Shown here in pieces: positions 23,386-35,636 of a DNA stretch of 64,000 bases. The stretch lies in NCBI GenBank assembly GCA_029339505.1, contig JAQISU010001235.1:40657815-40721814 (forward strand), in the 5' to 3' direction. Every line of letters begins with the position of its first letter. The stretch's first letter is position 1. This stretch comes from Unio delphinus (lineage: Eukaryota > Mollusca > Bivalvia > Unionida > Unionidae). A program made the translations under genes and the position numbers. The notes under the pieces were generated by a model that was not told where the DNA came from, did not search any database, and saw only the letters and a program-made list of their open reading frames with translations.

Positions 23386-25400
23386 GTAAGTGCTAATAAC
23401 AAATATGACAGCCCGACACCTGATCGTGCTGATGAAATGAGTAAAAAAAAATTCTTCTTCAAGATTACAATCTAAATAAAGTCACCGCTGTCCTATGTAT
23501 AATTGAGATCTGACTTTAATCAAATGGAATTTTTGCTTAAAAAATTAATAATAATAAGATTATCAACCCTTGACACGGTCGTGTTTTGAGAAAAACAATT
23601 TAAGTAATTTTAAAAAAAAATATTAAAAAATTATTTTAAAAAATCACAACCTTTCAGTCTATGCCTATTACTCGTAAAATGTATAAACGGAAATCTGTAA
23701 TGATTGGAACTGATATAAAAATGTCCCTTGGACAGTTTAAATAGCAGCGATTAAAAGAAAAGAGATCCGATATAAAATCAAAGTTTCACATTAACTGGCT
23801 GACAATGGAAATTGGGGGGAGGCGACTATTGACCCCACCTATTTGCCCCGATGTGCAATTTCTCCCTGTGATACGCCTTATTATACCCCAGGACAAGACC
23901 TTTTTTTCATATTCTGGTCTGCATAATAGTTAGAGGTTAGAATTAAGTACACAAACATAATGGCAGTTTAACAAAATAACAATTATTCCTTATCATTGCA
24001 CTTATGTTGTGAAAAGGACTGGCCCTCTGACATAATTCAAAGAAACCATGTGCTACAGAGTGTGTATGTAAGCACCAGAAAGTCATTGGCAAATAAGCGA
24101 TGCCGAATTTTGTTGTAACTTCGATGTCAAAGACTTCATTTTAAGAGTTCAAATCTGCAGTCAAACGTTACCGTACATGTATGTGGCCATTGTTTTCCCA
24201 CATTTATTATATCCCATCCTATTTCCATTAGTTTAAGTGTTAAGATATGTAATACTGTTTACTGAATTAAATATTTATTTTGAATAGGTTTTTTTAGGGG
24301 CACATATACTGCGTCGTATTTTTTTTATTCCTTCTTTTAATTTAATCATGGTAATGAAACTTTACATAGATGGTAGTGGAATGTCAGGTGTTAACTGGCC
24401 GAGTTTTTTTTAGGGCGGAAATGGAGATTTTGTTTGCAGAGAAAATTACGCATCCTTCATTGTGATAATTCATGGGTTTTAAACTAATTGGTGACAATTT
24501 TTTTTACAAGAAGTACTTCTGTAGTAGTTAAATAATCTGAAATTTACGTGAATAATGTTTAATCTTAATCTATTTACTGAAGACAAAAACTGTCCTGTGA
24601 TATTAATTATTTCTTCACTGCAATATTCACAAGTGATAAAAGAGAATATGACATTTGTGGACTGCACACTTGATGAAAAAATTACATATGGATTTTCTTC
24701 TTCTGAGAAATGAAAATTGAGAGACATATTGAAATAATCGGGAGTTAACTGCGAAAAATCAAGAGAGATATTACGAGATAGGGAGGAAATACCTCCAAAA
24801 CTGGAATTTATTTTCTTTCTTTCTTCTCTCGGCTTGAAAGTTAACATATATGAACTGTTCGGGTTTGTGGAATTTCATTCAGGGCTAGTAAGTTTATTTA
24901 AGTCATCAGCCCGGGGCCTGTGCTTAAAACATTTCTTTCAGCACTGACCAGTACAGTACGTACTCTGTTAACGAATCATGTATATACTTACAGATTTGTC
25001 AATACGCTAACTGTAGCATGCATGTAAAATATACTGTATTTGAATCATAGAAAGGAAGGTTCTTAATATTGAAATTAATTATGTATGATTTCCTCCTCGC
25101 AGATTTATTTGTGGGGTGTTGATTTTTTTGTGTGTGTGAAAAATTACTTCCGATGAAAACCGTTATCAATGGCCTCTCTCGCTTGCCATGTTTCTGTTTG
25201 TATACGAGGACTTGCTAGTATGACGTCACGAGACCACGTGATCTGTCGTCTCATTAAAACTCGGAAATACTCGGCAATTTACGGAATCATTGTATCTTCT
25301 TCGCAATATAAATAATATCAGCACACGATATTATATTTTTAAACATTATATTCGAATTAGAATTTGTAAAGAATTACATTTATAAAATAAAAAAATTTCA

Positions 25401-25413
25401 TTTCTAGTCTCCT
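25401..25413 (-). repeat. Right terminal inverted repeat
   Basis: TTTCTAGTCTCCT, followed by TTAA. Complement of 22806-22818. Confidence 0.75.
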
Positions 25414-25418
25414 TTAAG

Positions 25419-25777
25419 TACAAAAATTAATTACTTGGACCCATAATAATGATATAAATGACTTCAATGACCTATCAACTAGAAAGATGTCTTCAAGTGT
25501 TTTGCATAAAGAACTCATTCTGACATTCAAAAATATTTAATATGACAGCAATTGACAAATACATGTATTCATCATTGCAGATTGGATATGTAGGAATGCA
25601 TACTTGCTAATAATAGTTATTATAATTCCCAACAAATAATATTTATGTGCATTCTGGGGGGGGGGGGTCAATTAGTTTTCAAAAACATATCGTTCATACT
25701 TTTTAAATTGAAATTTATTTTGATATTTTAAGTTCATTTTTTTTTTCAAAGTCAATATACACAACACATCAAAATTT
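25419..25777. other. Intergenic DNA, nothing recognised
   Basis: Contains a G8 run near 25658. No supported feature. Confidence 0.5.
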
Positions 25778-25943
25778 CACCCTGACACCAGGTTGATCAG
25801 TCATTAAAGTAATCTATTAATGCTGAGCACCAAGCGAGGCAGCATTTAGTAACATTTTTGTAAGTCTTTGGTAAGACGGGCATCGAATCCACGACCTCTC
25901 GCATCGATGCGGACGCTTTAACCACTAGGCCACTGGAGCGTTC
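25778..25943 (-). mobile_element. tRNA-derived SINE, copy 4 (truncated)
   Basis: The complement of the tRNA-like head is at 25875-25943 (ACCACTAGGCCACTGGAGCG), with part of the body (CTTAATGCTGAGC-like) at 25820. The 3' half is missing. Confidence 0.8.
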
Positions 25944-25984
25944 GAAAATATTTTTGAATTTGCAACGTTCAAATGACCCTCAAA

Positions 25985-26215
25985 AAAAACCAATAAACAT
26001 GTCGAAAACAGTATTTTCATGGTGATACAATTAAGAAAACATGGAAAGGTAAAGAAAACTATAAAAACAAGAGAGAAATCATCAAAAGAGAAGTCATGAG
26101 AAGTAATCAAGACAGAAATCATCAAAAGAGAAGTCATGAGAAGTAATCAAGTGAGAAGTCATCAAAAACAAAATCACCAAGAGAGAAGTCGTCAAGAAAG
26201 AAGTCTTCAAGAGAA
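25985..26215. repeat. Short AAGTCAT/AAATCATC repeats
   Basis: Loose tandem variants of AAATCATCAAAAGAGAAGTCATGAGAAGTAATCAAG, two near-perfect copies at 26066-26150 followed by degenerate shorter ones. Confidence 0.6.
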
Positions 26216-26849
26216 AAATAATAATTTTAGGTATTCATGTAAATTTGATTTGGTTGAAATAAATTACGATTTTAACGAGAAGAACAAACGCACTATCCAT
26301 TAATCCCTTATTCCTTCGAGGCATTTTGGGTCAGCTTTCAGTGCCATTTCTTACGGTGTAATGTTTATCTCAGATAATAAAAGACACATACTGTGTAGAT
26401 TAATAGCGTGATATCAATCAAAGAATGTCCATTACAGAAAAGTGACAAAAGAGTAGTAACAGTAACTCATGGGCGTGTAAAAACTGTTGGATCGGAAATG
26501 GTCACGTGGTTAATCCAGCAAAGTACTCTCGAAACCTAGACTTCCTGAATTTGTTTTCTTTCTTATCTACATTATTCTTATTACCCTTTGGGGTGAGTCA
26601 TCACTGAATTATACGTACCGTATTGCAGTTTGAAGGAGGCTGCTTACAAATGTAGTGACTCTTTTATTCTTGCCACGTGTCGTTTTAATATATATTCAAG
26701 CATTTGTTCTTTATGACAAGACTTGTGATGTTTGTGGTGTTAATTAAAAGTACACCCGCAGTAAATTATGTCCCTCTGGGCAGTACGGTGCTACGATGCT
26801 GTAAATATGCTTGTAAAATACTAACTGTATGTGTTAGCGTGATTACAAT

Positions 26850-27149
26850 TTTTAACGTAGCTTTAACAATTTTTCAGTCATATCGCTACGATGTCTGCAG
26901 TGAGGCAGTTTATAATGATGTCTAACACTGAAGCATCATGCAGGAGATATGTAGCATGATGTCCCACCCAGTTACATTATCCTGACACCATGCCGACCAG
27001 TGCTAACACTAACCTCTTAATGCTGAGCGCCAAGCGATGCAGCTGTTAGTATAATTTTTCTAAGTCTTTGGTATGACTCGGCTTGGGATCGAACCCACGT
27101 CCTCCTGCTTCCGCGGCGGACGCTATAACCATTAGGCCACCGGAGCGGT
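26850..27149 (-). mobile_element. tRNA-derived SINE, copy 5 (near full length)
   Basis: Complement of the head at 27070-27149 (GGATCGAACCC B box, ATTAGGCCACCGGAGCGG A box side) and full body to the AACGTAGCTTTAAC 3' end. A 73-codon frame overlapping it at 26704-26925 is not a gene. Confidence 0.85.
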
Positions 27150-27659
27150 ATAAAAATACTAACTGGAAAAATAATCTTTCATAACTTTATTACACTTAGT
27201 TTTAATATGCAGTGTATATTGCTATTATGTGTCGTTATTGTGAAGAGTTTGTATCCTACGTTTGTGAACAATCTCGTTTAATTATTTATTTGCAATGACA
27301 GAGCATATGATTTTTAAAAATACACATGAGAAGACGTCGAAACCATGTCGGCGATCTTCCAGTAGACTACATTTGAACTGCCAAATTTAATCTGCTCCTT
27401 TACAAACTTTGACGAGGATTCTAGGTCATATATACAGAAAGGTAGATGATGGACAATGTCTTTATGACCTGCGCATTAAAGCATTACCTTGATATATTGT
27501 CAACGAGTATGAGATGGAAGGAGCTTAAATTTAAGATATACATGTATATTGTTGCTGCAAGTAGTCTTTCTCTAGCAGCACGCCACTGTCCTCATTAAGT
27601 AAAGTGGGGATCTCTATACTCCTTCAACGTGTCCTCAATTATTTAGACTCTATATGATA
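27150..27659. other. Intergenic DNA, nothing recognised
   Basis: No supported feature. Confidence 0.5.
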
Positions 27660-28475
27660 TGCAGTTTATTTTACTGTCTAGAAATATACTAGAAGAAAGT
27701 TACATTTTATTTTACTGTCTAGAAATGTACTAGAAGAAAGTTACATTTTATTTTACTCTCTAGAAATGTACTAGAAGAAAAATACATTTTATTTTACTCT
27801 CTAGAAATGTGCTAGAAGAAAAATACATTTTATTTTACTGTCTAGAAATGTACTAGAAGAAAGTTACAATTATTTTACTGTCTAGAAATGTACTAGAAGA
27901 AAGTTACATTTTATTTTACTGTCTAGAAATGTACTAGAAGAAAGATACATTTTATTTTACTGTCTAGAAATGTACTAGAAGAAAGATACATTTTATTTTA
28001 CTGTCTAGAAATGTACTAGAAGAAAGATACATTTTATTTTACTGTCTAGAAATGTACTAGAAGAAAGATACATTTTATTTTACTGTCTAGAAATGTGCTA
28101 GAAGAAAGATACATTTTATTTTACATGTACTGTCTAGAAATGTACTAGAAGAAAGATACATTTTATTTTACATGTACTGTCTAGAAATGTACTAGAAGAA
28201 AGATACATTTTATTTTACTGTCTAGAAATGTACTAGAAGAAAGATACATTTTATTTCACATGTACTGTCTAGAAATGTACTAGAAGAAAGATACATTTTA
28301 TTTTACTGTCTAGAAATGTAGTAGAAGAAAGATACATTTATTTTACTCTCTAGAAATGTACTAGAAGAAAGATACATTTTATTTTACATGTACTGTCTAG
28401 AAATGTACTAGAAGAAAGATACATTTTATTTTACTGTCTAGAAATGTACTAGAAGAAAGATACATTTTTTTTTAC
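27660..28475. repeat. 41-bp satellite array
   Basis: About twenty head-to-tail copies of a 41-bp unit containing TCTAGAAATGTACTAGA and TACATTTTATTTTACTG. Several units carry an extra CATGTA (near 28124, 28170, 28258, 28386). The core TCTAG..CTAGA is self-complementary at its edges. Units are highly alike, so the array was recently homogenised. No unique spacers, so not a CRISPR. Confidence 0.95.
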
Positions 28476-29998
28476 AATTTCTAGTGCACACGTCAGTATC
28501 AATTAAATAATCTTTCAAATTTGTTTTGAGACATGCATCTAATAATGATACACGACAAAACTTGTTAAGCATATCCACTGCAAAGATTATGAATATTGCG
28601 TTATGCATATTGAATGTGTATTGTTTGCTGGCTTTTTTTAATTATTATGTTATGTGAATCTGTATGTTGTATTTGACCTGGCCTACCATCAAGTTAATAG
28701 TGCACCCTTTACTACTGACATTTATGTTTGCCAATAATATAATACATATATAATATTTATCTATTGTTATGGATACAATATTGAACTCAATATTAACGAC
28801 AAACATGTTATTTGAAACTGAATCTAAAATATTAAGTTTTTCACTTAGAAATTCAAAAAAAAAAATTGGGACATCTTGGAATGTTTTATGGAGACGACTG
28901 GCCTATATTATGGTTCTATTGTTGTGTCGTACTTTTTATATATGTTGCTTACCTGAAATATTGCTAATTCTTGCCTTATCATCTGAAGGACAATCAGTCT
29001 TAATTTGGGTTCAGTTTTAAGTTTGAGTGGAATTATTTATTCAAATCTTTATTCACTGAAAATACAAAGTGCTTAACAATAGTCTTCGACTAAAACATTT
29101 TGTTTGTAATTATAGTGAATTCAGACATCAACATATCGAGTATCTCAATGTGATGCATGACTAAAACAGTAAACACATAACCACATTCTAGGCCATTGGC
29201 AAATGAACACGTTTGAGACAACAGACACATCAACATATTCAATATTGAAACTTATTTAGAAAACTACTCGAATTTAAATGGAATTTTATACATTTTGATT
29301 TGTGAAATAATTTTTAGGACTATTTGGAATTTGATTCACAATACTTTAAGTTCTTTTGTATTCTAGGGAGAATTTTTGTTGCTGGAATAACAATGTTTGT
29401 CATTCGCATTTTTCTGTTTCTTAGTTTCAAACCATAGAGTGGGAACAATATCTCCAAGTAGATTATTATTAAGATAAAATGCGAGGAAACTACGTAACGT
29501 TACATACTGCAGCGATCAAAATGTTTGCAACCAAGAAACACAAAAAAATTAAAGAACTGAAAAATATAGACTCCATAATCTCAAACTATGTCACAATGTT
29601 TAAATTAGTAATTAAGTGTTCTATTCTCACCTAACTGAAAGGATCAAGATGGATACTCAACTTAATCTTGAAGTATTCGCATTAAAGTTTTAATGGCTTT
29701 CCCCAAAGGTAAGATGACAATTAGATACATTCAAAATTTGATTTCACTTCAAAATAAATTCTGCACGTTTCATTCCATCAGTGCGGCGGAAAACTAATGT
29801 TTTTGCTGGATACACGGCAAAGGTATCGACGAATTAATTAAGAAATGTAAAGCAGACCCCATCATTCCAAACAAAAAAAAAAAAAAAGATTAAAATAATT
29901 CCATACGTTTATTAATATTTAAAGCATTTATTGCCATTCTTGCTGAATATTTGTTGCTTTTTAGAAAATTACACATTACTTAAAACATACCAAAGTAA
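28476..29998. other. Intergenic DNA, nothing recognised
   Basis: An 83-codon frame at 28769-29020 shows no domain or context. I see nothing supported here. Confidence 0.5.
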
Positions 29999-30236
29999 TA
30001 CGCTCAGTCACATATTTGGATACAGTATTATATTTCCGATAGTGTATACTCAGTCACATATTTGGATACAGTATTATATTTCCGATAGTGTATACTCAGT
30101 CACATATTTGGATACAGTATTATATTTCAGATAGTGTATACTCAGTCACATATTTGGATACAGTATTATATTTCCGATAGTGTATACTCAGTCACATATT
30201 TGGATACAGTATTATATTTCCGATAGTGTATACTCA
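29999..30236. repeat. 46-bp tandem repeat
   Basis: Five nearly perfect copies of a unit reading CAGTCACATATTTGGATACAG then TATTATATTTCCGATAGTGTATACT. Confidence 0.95.
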
Positions 30237-31417
30237 TGTAATGTTATCTGACATCATATTGCAACAAAAAATTGTTTCAGTATTAAAATGACACCTTTAA
30301 AATAATAAAACGAAGTTATTTGTTTTTTATTTCATTGGTGCTTACTTGTTTCGGCAGATTTCAAGAATTCACAAAATACTAGCATAAAGTTAAAGAATAA
30401 ATAATTCGTGGCTATTCTATTCAAATAATGCTTTGTGTTAAATCTTATGACATTTCGTGACAGTTTTCATGTTGACTAATGCGATTTAAAGTACCTATAT
30501 TTCACAATCACTCTTTTTTGACTGTTTCAATTGTAATTAAATTTCCTTGTCATGCATCGGTTTATAAAACTAGTTTTTCCTATTCTTATATCAAGTCAAT
30601 AATTTAAAAAAGAAAAGCATCAGAGACATTTATCATGTTAATTATTAAAAGGTGTAAGCGTGCTTATCCACGGACTTAACAGAGAAGAAGAAAACAAACT
30701 AGGCAAATATTCTATCGTACAGTGGAGTATATGTATAGCCAAATAGGTAATACGATATTCGACAGATGTAGATTGACAGTTTATGACAAATCGTTTGCGG
30801 TAATGAATTTGCAATGTCCCTTTTCCAGATACATCCAGATATACCTCGTACAAAGTCGAATGGCAAACATGATTCGATGATAATTAACACAGAGGAATCA
30901 AGAATCTTTCAAAGATAACGTCAGTCATACGGTATAGGCCTCTGAGCTCAGCGTTTAAGGATCTCACAAATGCTTTAATACCATTTACAAAGTGATGGAA
31001 TTAAAACTTGTGCATAAATCAAAGTCGAGATAGACATCGAAACGTCAAATAAATGATAAATGTAACTAAATGTATGTAAAATATTTTAAAACATAATTCA
31101 TCATGTGTCCTGTACTCGTGTTCCTTTACAGAAGAAATTATTCACTGTTTACTTCAATATTACTTCTAAAGTTACGAGATCAGTTAGCTAGCCTGACGAA
31201 AACGTACATTAATGTGGTTTTCAAAATATACCAAACTAAAAAGTTCCATACTAATTTATTTTCGTTCGAAAATACAAAGGTGATTAATTAAAACTGAAGC
31301 TACAAACAACCCAAACAAAATGTATTTTTTGAATACCCAAGTCAATCAAGGTTTATGTATGATTTCTTCTGAGGCCCAAGCAAAATAAATATGTGTGTAT
31401 ATATGTCTGATATGTGG
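30237..31417. other. Intergenic DNA, nothing recognised
   Basis: Only short frames, none with a domain. No supported feature. Confidence 0.5.
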
Positions 31418-31684
31418 ATATTTAACGTAACTTTAAACGAATTACAGTCATATCGCTACGATGTCTGCAGTTTGGCAGCTTTTACTGATGTATAGCAATT
31501 AGCATGATGTCCCACCCAGTCACACTATCATGACTCCAGACTGACCAGTCCTAACACCAACCTCTTAATGCTGAGCGACACGCGATGTGCTGTTAGTACC
31601 ATTTTTGGTATGACTCGACTGGGCTTTGAACCCCGGCCTCATGCATCAGAGGCGGACGCTCTAACCACTTAGACTAAATGAGCA
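31418..31684 (-). mobile_element. tRNA-derived SINE, copy 6
   Basis: Complement of the head at 31610-31684 and body down to AACGTAACTTTAAACG. More diverged than copies 1 and 5. Confidence 0.8.
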
Positions 31685-32125
31685 GTCACCCAAACAAAAT
31701 GAAACAAACATTTAGAAAGTCGTTACCTGTCCATTTTGCGAAACGTTTTACAATGATTTATCTTTCACAAATAATAATCTGGTCTAAATTGTAAAGTACT
31801 ACTACATTTTAGAATACTTACCTTAATATAGACATATGGTCTAAGTTGTAAAGCACGATTGCATTTTAGAATACTTACCTTAATGTTATAGCTGTTTAAA
31901 TGCCCAATTTTAAGTTGAGAAGTTCATTAAGCGTAACCGTCAGCTTTGAAAGCATCCAGTTTGAAATTTTCTACTCTGTTTTCTATTATGTAACTAATTT
32001 GAAAAAGAATATTCTGTATGTATGAAAGTCTTGGATCTATATTATTGTATTTAATCTATTTTGGACAATATGAATCAAAGTTTCCTTTTCTTTGTGATCT
32101 CTATAATGGCAATATATTGAAATAC
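31685..32125. other. Intergenic DNA, nothing recognised
   Basis: Contains a short duplication, TGGTCTAAGTTGTAAAG..ATTTTAGAATACTTACCTTAAT, near 31783 and 31838. Otherwise no feature. Confidence 0.5.
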
Positions 32126-32508
32126 ATACATACATACATACATACATACATACATACATACATACATACATACATACATACATACCTACCTACCTACCTA
32201 CCTACCTACCTACCTACCTACCTACGTACCTACCTACCTACCTACCTACCTACCTACCTACCTACCTACCTACCTACCTACGTACCTACCTACCTACCTA
32301 CCTACCTACGTACCTACCTACCTACCTACCTACCTACCTACCTACCTACGTACCTACCTACCTACCTACCTACCTACCTACCTACCTACGTACCTACCTA
32401 CCTACCTACGTACCTACCTACCTACCTACCTACCTACCTACCTACATACATACATACATACATACATACATACATACATACATACATACATACATACATA
32501 CATACATA
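32126..32508. repeat. (CATA)n-(CCTA)n-(CATA)n microsatellite
   Basis: A CATA block (32126-32184), a long CCTA block with scattered CGTA units (32185-32443), and a second CATA block (32444-32508). The outer blocks are about equal. The 181-codon frame reading YIHT/YLPT is not a gene. Confidence 0.95.
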
Positions 32509-33399
32509 CACGCAAACACGCAAACAAGGGGTCTTATACCGAGCGATTTATATACTTGCATGAGCGTGGATTGAAGCAAATGCCACTCCCACCCCACCCC
32601 AACTTCGAATAACAGCAAGACAGCTGTCTTTGACAAAAGTGAATGGTTCTAAACACAAATGCTACAATAATGTTCTACAATTACCTAATGACCAGACATC
32701 CCAAATCTCGAATAATTTCACACATGCGTGGTTTATCTAGTTTTACATGTGAAGGATACTTTAGTAACCCATTCCAAGCCGCATACTAGTATTTAACAGC
32801 GTGCATAGGATGTACGACCCAAATACCAAATACAAAGGATTAGTCCTGTCTCTAAACACTTATATCTCAAAATAGTTAGAGAATTCCGAAGGTGAAGAAA
32901 TTAGGGAAATTCCATCTTACGAAACTAATTCATGATGTGAAAACATCTCTTGAATATTTTAAATTTTGATGTATATTCCTAGAAATTGGTTATTTGCACA
33001 GGCTGAAAAATATCTTCACAGCAACCGATAACCCATAATCAGAAAACAATTTATAAAATAAAACAAATCATTTATACGAAAAGCACATATTGAAATGTTA
33101 AATACAACAAATCAGTTATATGTAATAACTATAACGGTAAAAGGTCAAAGGGGACGACTGCATAACTGTTTTGCGCATTTATGATATTAATGTTGGGTGA
33201 TTAATGTAAACATCATTTAAGAGGATGCCTTGGGTAGCATTGGATTAATTCGTGCTCAAAAACAGTATCATGACTTTTTGTTACAATCTGAAAATTGGCG
33301 TTCTGCTTTACTCCTTCCTCTATATATAGCTCACCTGATAGCAAACAAAAACACGGAAATGAACAAGGCGAGTACATGTCGTAAAAGCTCTATATTTCA
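32509..33399. other. Intergenic DNA, nothing recognised
   Basis: No supported feature. Confidence 0.5.
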
Positions 33400-33880
33400 A
33401 ATCTGACTCCTATTGAACGCTGGAACTGTATATCGTAAAGCAATATATTAAAAACTACCTGAGATATATTTGACACCCTATTTATATATAAATATATTAT
33501 ATTTAGCTCTTGAACCTTATTGAACACTGCAATTTCACATCGTAAAGATACTATATTTAACACCTTACTCATACCGAACACTGCAATTTTACTTACCTTA
33601 AAAGGCACTGTATTTAACACCTGACCCATATTGACCCATATTGAACACTGTAATTACATATCGTAAAGAAACTATATTTAACACCTTACTCATACTGAAC
33701 ACTGTAATAACTTACCTTAAAAGGTACTGTATTTAACACCTGACCCATATTGAACACTGTAATTACATATCGTAAAGACACTATATACAACACCTTACTC
33801 ATACTGAACACTGTAATTATTTACCTTAAAAGGTACTGTGTTTAACACCTGACCCATATTGAACACTAATTACATATGGC
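33400..33880. repeat. Degenerate tandem repeat of about 54/108 bp
   Basis: Alternating half-units: one with TATCGTAAAGA.ACTATATTTAACACCTTACTCATA, one with ACCTTAAAAGG.ACTGTATTTAACACCTGACCCATA, each ending TTGAACACTGTAATTAC-like. About eight half-units, forming a two-step higher-order repeat. One unit-like sequence also occurs at 35200-35225. Confidence 0.8.
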
Positions 33881-34063
33881 AAATTATCTGGTTAAATCTA
33901 GTCATTTTGTACACTGCTTTTTTAAAGCTGCGAGAACGACGGAACCATTGAATATATATTTGTACCGTAATTATTAATTATAAAACAGTAGATGTAGATA
34001 GTTTGGCCAAAAAATATATTTATACTTATATGTTCTTAGCAACTGCCATACTATTAGTTCCAA

Positions 34064-34270
34064 TTTAAGATCTTAGAGGTAACTATGTAATTATCATAAC
34101 CTTTCAGTGCTGTATAATATGAAAAATTACAATTTAAGATCTTAGAGGTAACTATGTAATTATCATAACCTTTCAATGCTGTATAATATGAAAAATTACA
34201 ATTTAAGATCTTAGAGGTAACTATGTAATTATCATAACCTTTCAGTGCTGTATAATATGAAAAATTACAA
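34064..34270. repeat. 69-bp tandem repeat, three copies
   Basis: Three nearly identical 69-bp units with AAGATCTTAGAGGTAACTATG and ATCATAACCTTTCAGTGCTG, the last two joined by GAAAAATTACAATTT. Confidence 0.95.
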
Positions 34271-35343
34271 ATTCCATGAAACTCAAAAGGAGTGTTGTCT
34301 TTATAAAAAAAATAACATTCTGCCCCATAAAGTCCGTGTCATCAGACATTTGGATGGACACAGATAATCTAACTCAAACTTCCTATTCTAAACAACGGCG
34401 CCATAGGTTGCGAGTTCTGTAATTAGCGCACAGATATAATGTTTGCATATTCGAACAGCAGTTACCATACAAACTTAGGATTCAGTGTAATCATTCAGTT
34501 TATCGGAGACGCACATCCTAGAAGAAGAACGTGTTTTGTAAACAATCTTCATGTAGAAACGGGATAGTTTTGATCCAGAAGACGGATACAGATTAGATAG
34601 AAGGCACGATAAAAGACGGTTGAAGCAGATGTTTTCAGTCTATATGGAAATTGGCTTAATGTAAGCTGATATGAGAAAACGATGGGTGTAGTAAAAACGT
34701 TACAAAATCTCTTGAACGACAATTCAGTGCTTTAACTCGGTTTTTCTTTGTATTTTATGGACTGCAGATGTATTCAGCCGAGTATCATACTTTATGAATT
34801 TTAGTTTATATTCCTTACTCCTTATCTGTTTTACAGGCATCCCATTACACAAAGGACATTTTAAAACCATTGTTTAACCGAATTATTCAAACCATTTTAA
34901 CAGAGGCCTACCAGTGATTCTTATATATCAGAATCCAAAACCATTGTGTCCGGTTAGACAAATTGTAACCATGGCTTATATCGACATAATTTAGTGTAAT
35001 TGTTATGGTGAAAGAATATATGTATGTGTATATATGTATGTGTATATATGTATGTGTATACCCTTTGCATATCTATATTTAACTATAGTTTTTTTCAAAA
35101 GAATTAGTTTAGTTGCTGTTTATAATATACATTTAAATTTGTGTACATTGAAAGAAGAAAGTGGTGTTTTATATGCATATTTCGTAAAACATAGTAGCTG
35201 ACCCATATTGAATACTGTAATTTAGATAATAATTCAGTATGTTAAAATTTTCATATGAAGGGAAGAAATACAAATTTCTGTTTTTGGTAACAATTGTGCA
35301 TTTAGAATACCTAGTAATCTGAGAAACACGGCTATCACATGTA
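34271..35343. other. Intergenic DNA, nothing recognised
   Basis: A TATATGTATGTG triplet repeat at 35018-35060. No gene supported. Confidence 0.5.
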
Positions 35344-35450
35344 CCATGTTAGTATCATTTTTGAAAGTATTTGGTATGACTCGGTCGGGGTTCGAATCCA
35401 CAACCTACCGCTTCCGATGCAAACGCTCTAACCACTAGACCACCAGAGCT
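35344..35450 (-). mobile_element. tRNA-derived SINE, copy 7 (head only)
   Basis: Only the tRNA-like head and a few bases of body remain (GGTATGACTCGGTCGGGGTTCG to ACCACTAGACCACCAGAGCTC). A GT/GA microsatellite adjoins its head end. Confidence 0.75.
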
Positions 35451-35468
35451 CTGTGTGTGTGTGTGTGT

Positions 35469-35519
<51 letters not shown>
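35451..35519. repeat. (GT)n(GA)n microsatellite
   Basis: GT run followed by a GA run, next to SINE-7. Confidence 0.95.
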
Positions 35520-35636
35520 TCCTTTATACATTTTCATATTTAATTCATAATAATCGATTTTTAGAACATATAATAATGGGTTTAAGAAACTACAACAATA
35601 ATTAGGTATTAAGGACATTACAGTACGTTTATCTTG

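Larger units (their letters stand above)
22806..25413 (+). mobile_element. Kolobok-like DNA transposon with THAP exon
   Basis: TTAA flanks both ends (22802-22805 and 25414-25417), directly followed inward by AGGAGACTAGAAA and its complement; including flanks, 18 bp match exactly. A second inverted pair, GTGACGTCATACTAGCAA, lies inside (22987-23004 and 25212-25229). The interior starts with a THAP domain. TTAA target sites and a THAP-bearing transposase are established traits of the Kolobok superfamily. I could not recognise the catalytic part; the rest, including a 122-codon minus-strand frame at 24479-24847, is unassigned. The copy may be an internally deleted derivative or may have an intron-split transposase. 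Confidence 0.65.

Noticed and set aside
24479..24847. 122-codon minus-strand ORF inside the THAP transposon
   Set aside because: No domain, no context and a frame within AT-rich DNA. Not enough to call a gene.
27660..28475. CRISPR-like regular repeat array
   Set aside because: Units are contiguous with no unique spacers, and the surrounding sequence is metazoan and transposon-rich. It is a satellite.
28769..29020. 83-codon plus-strand ORF
   Set aside because: No homology I recognise, no upstream signal, no partner gene.
32018..32563. 181-codon gene with YIHT/YLPT repeats
   Set aside because: It is the CATA/CCTA microsatellite read in frame.
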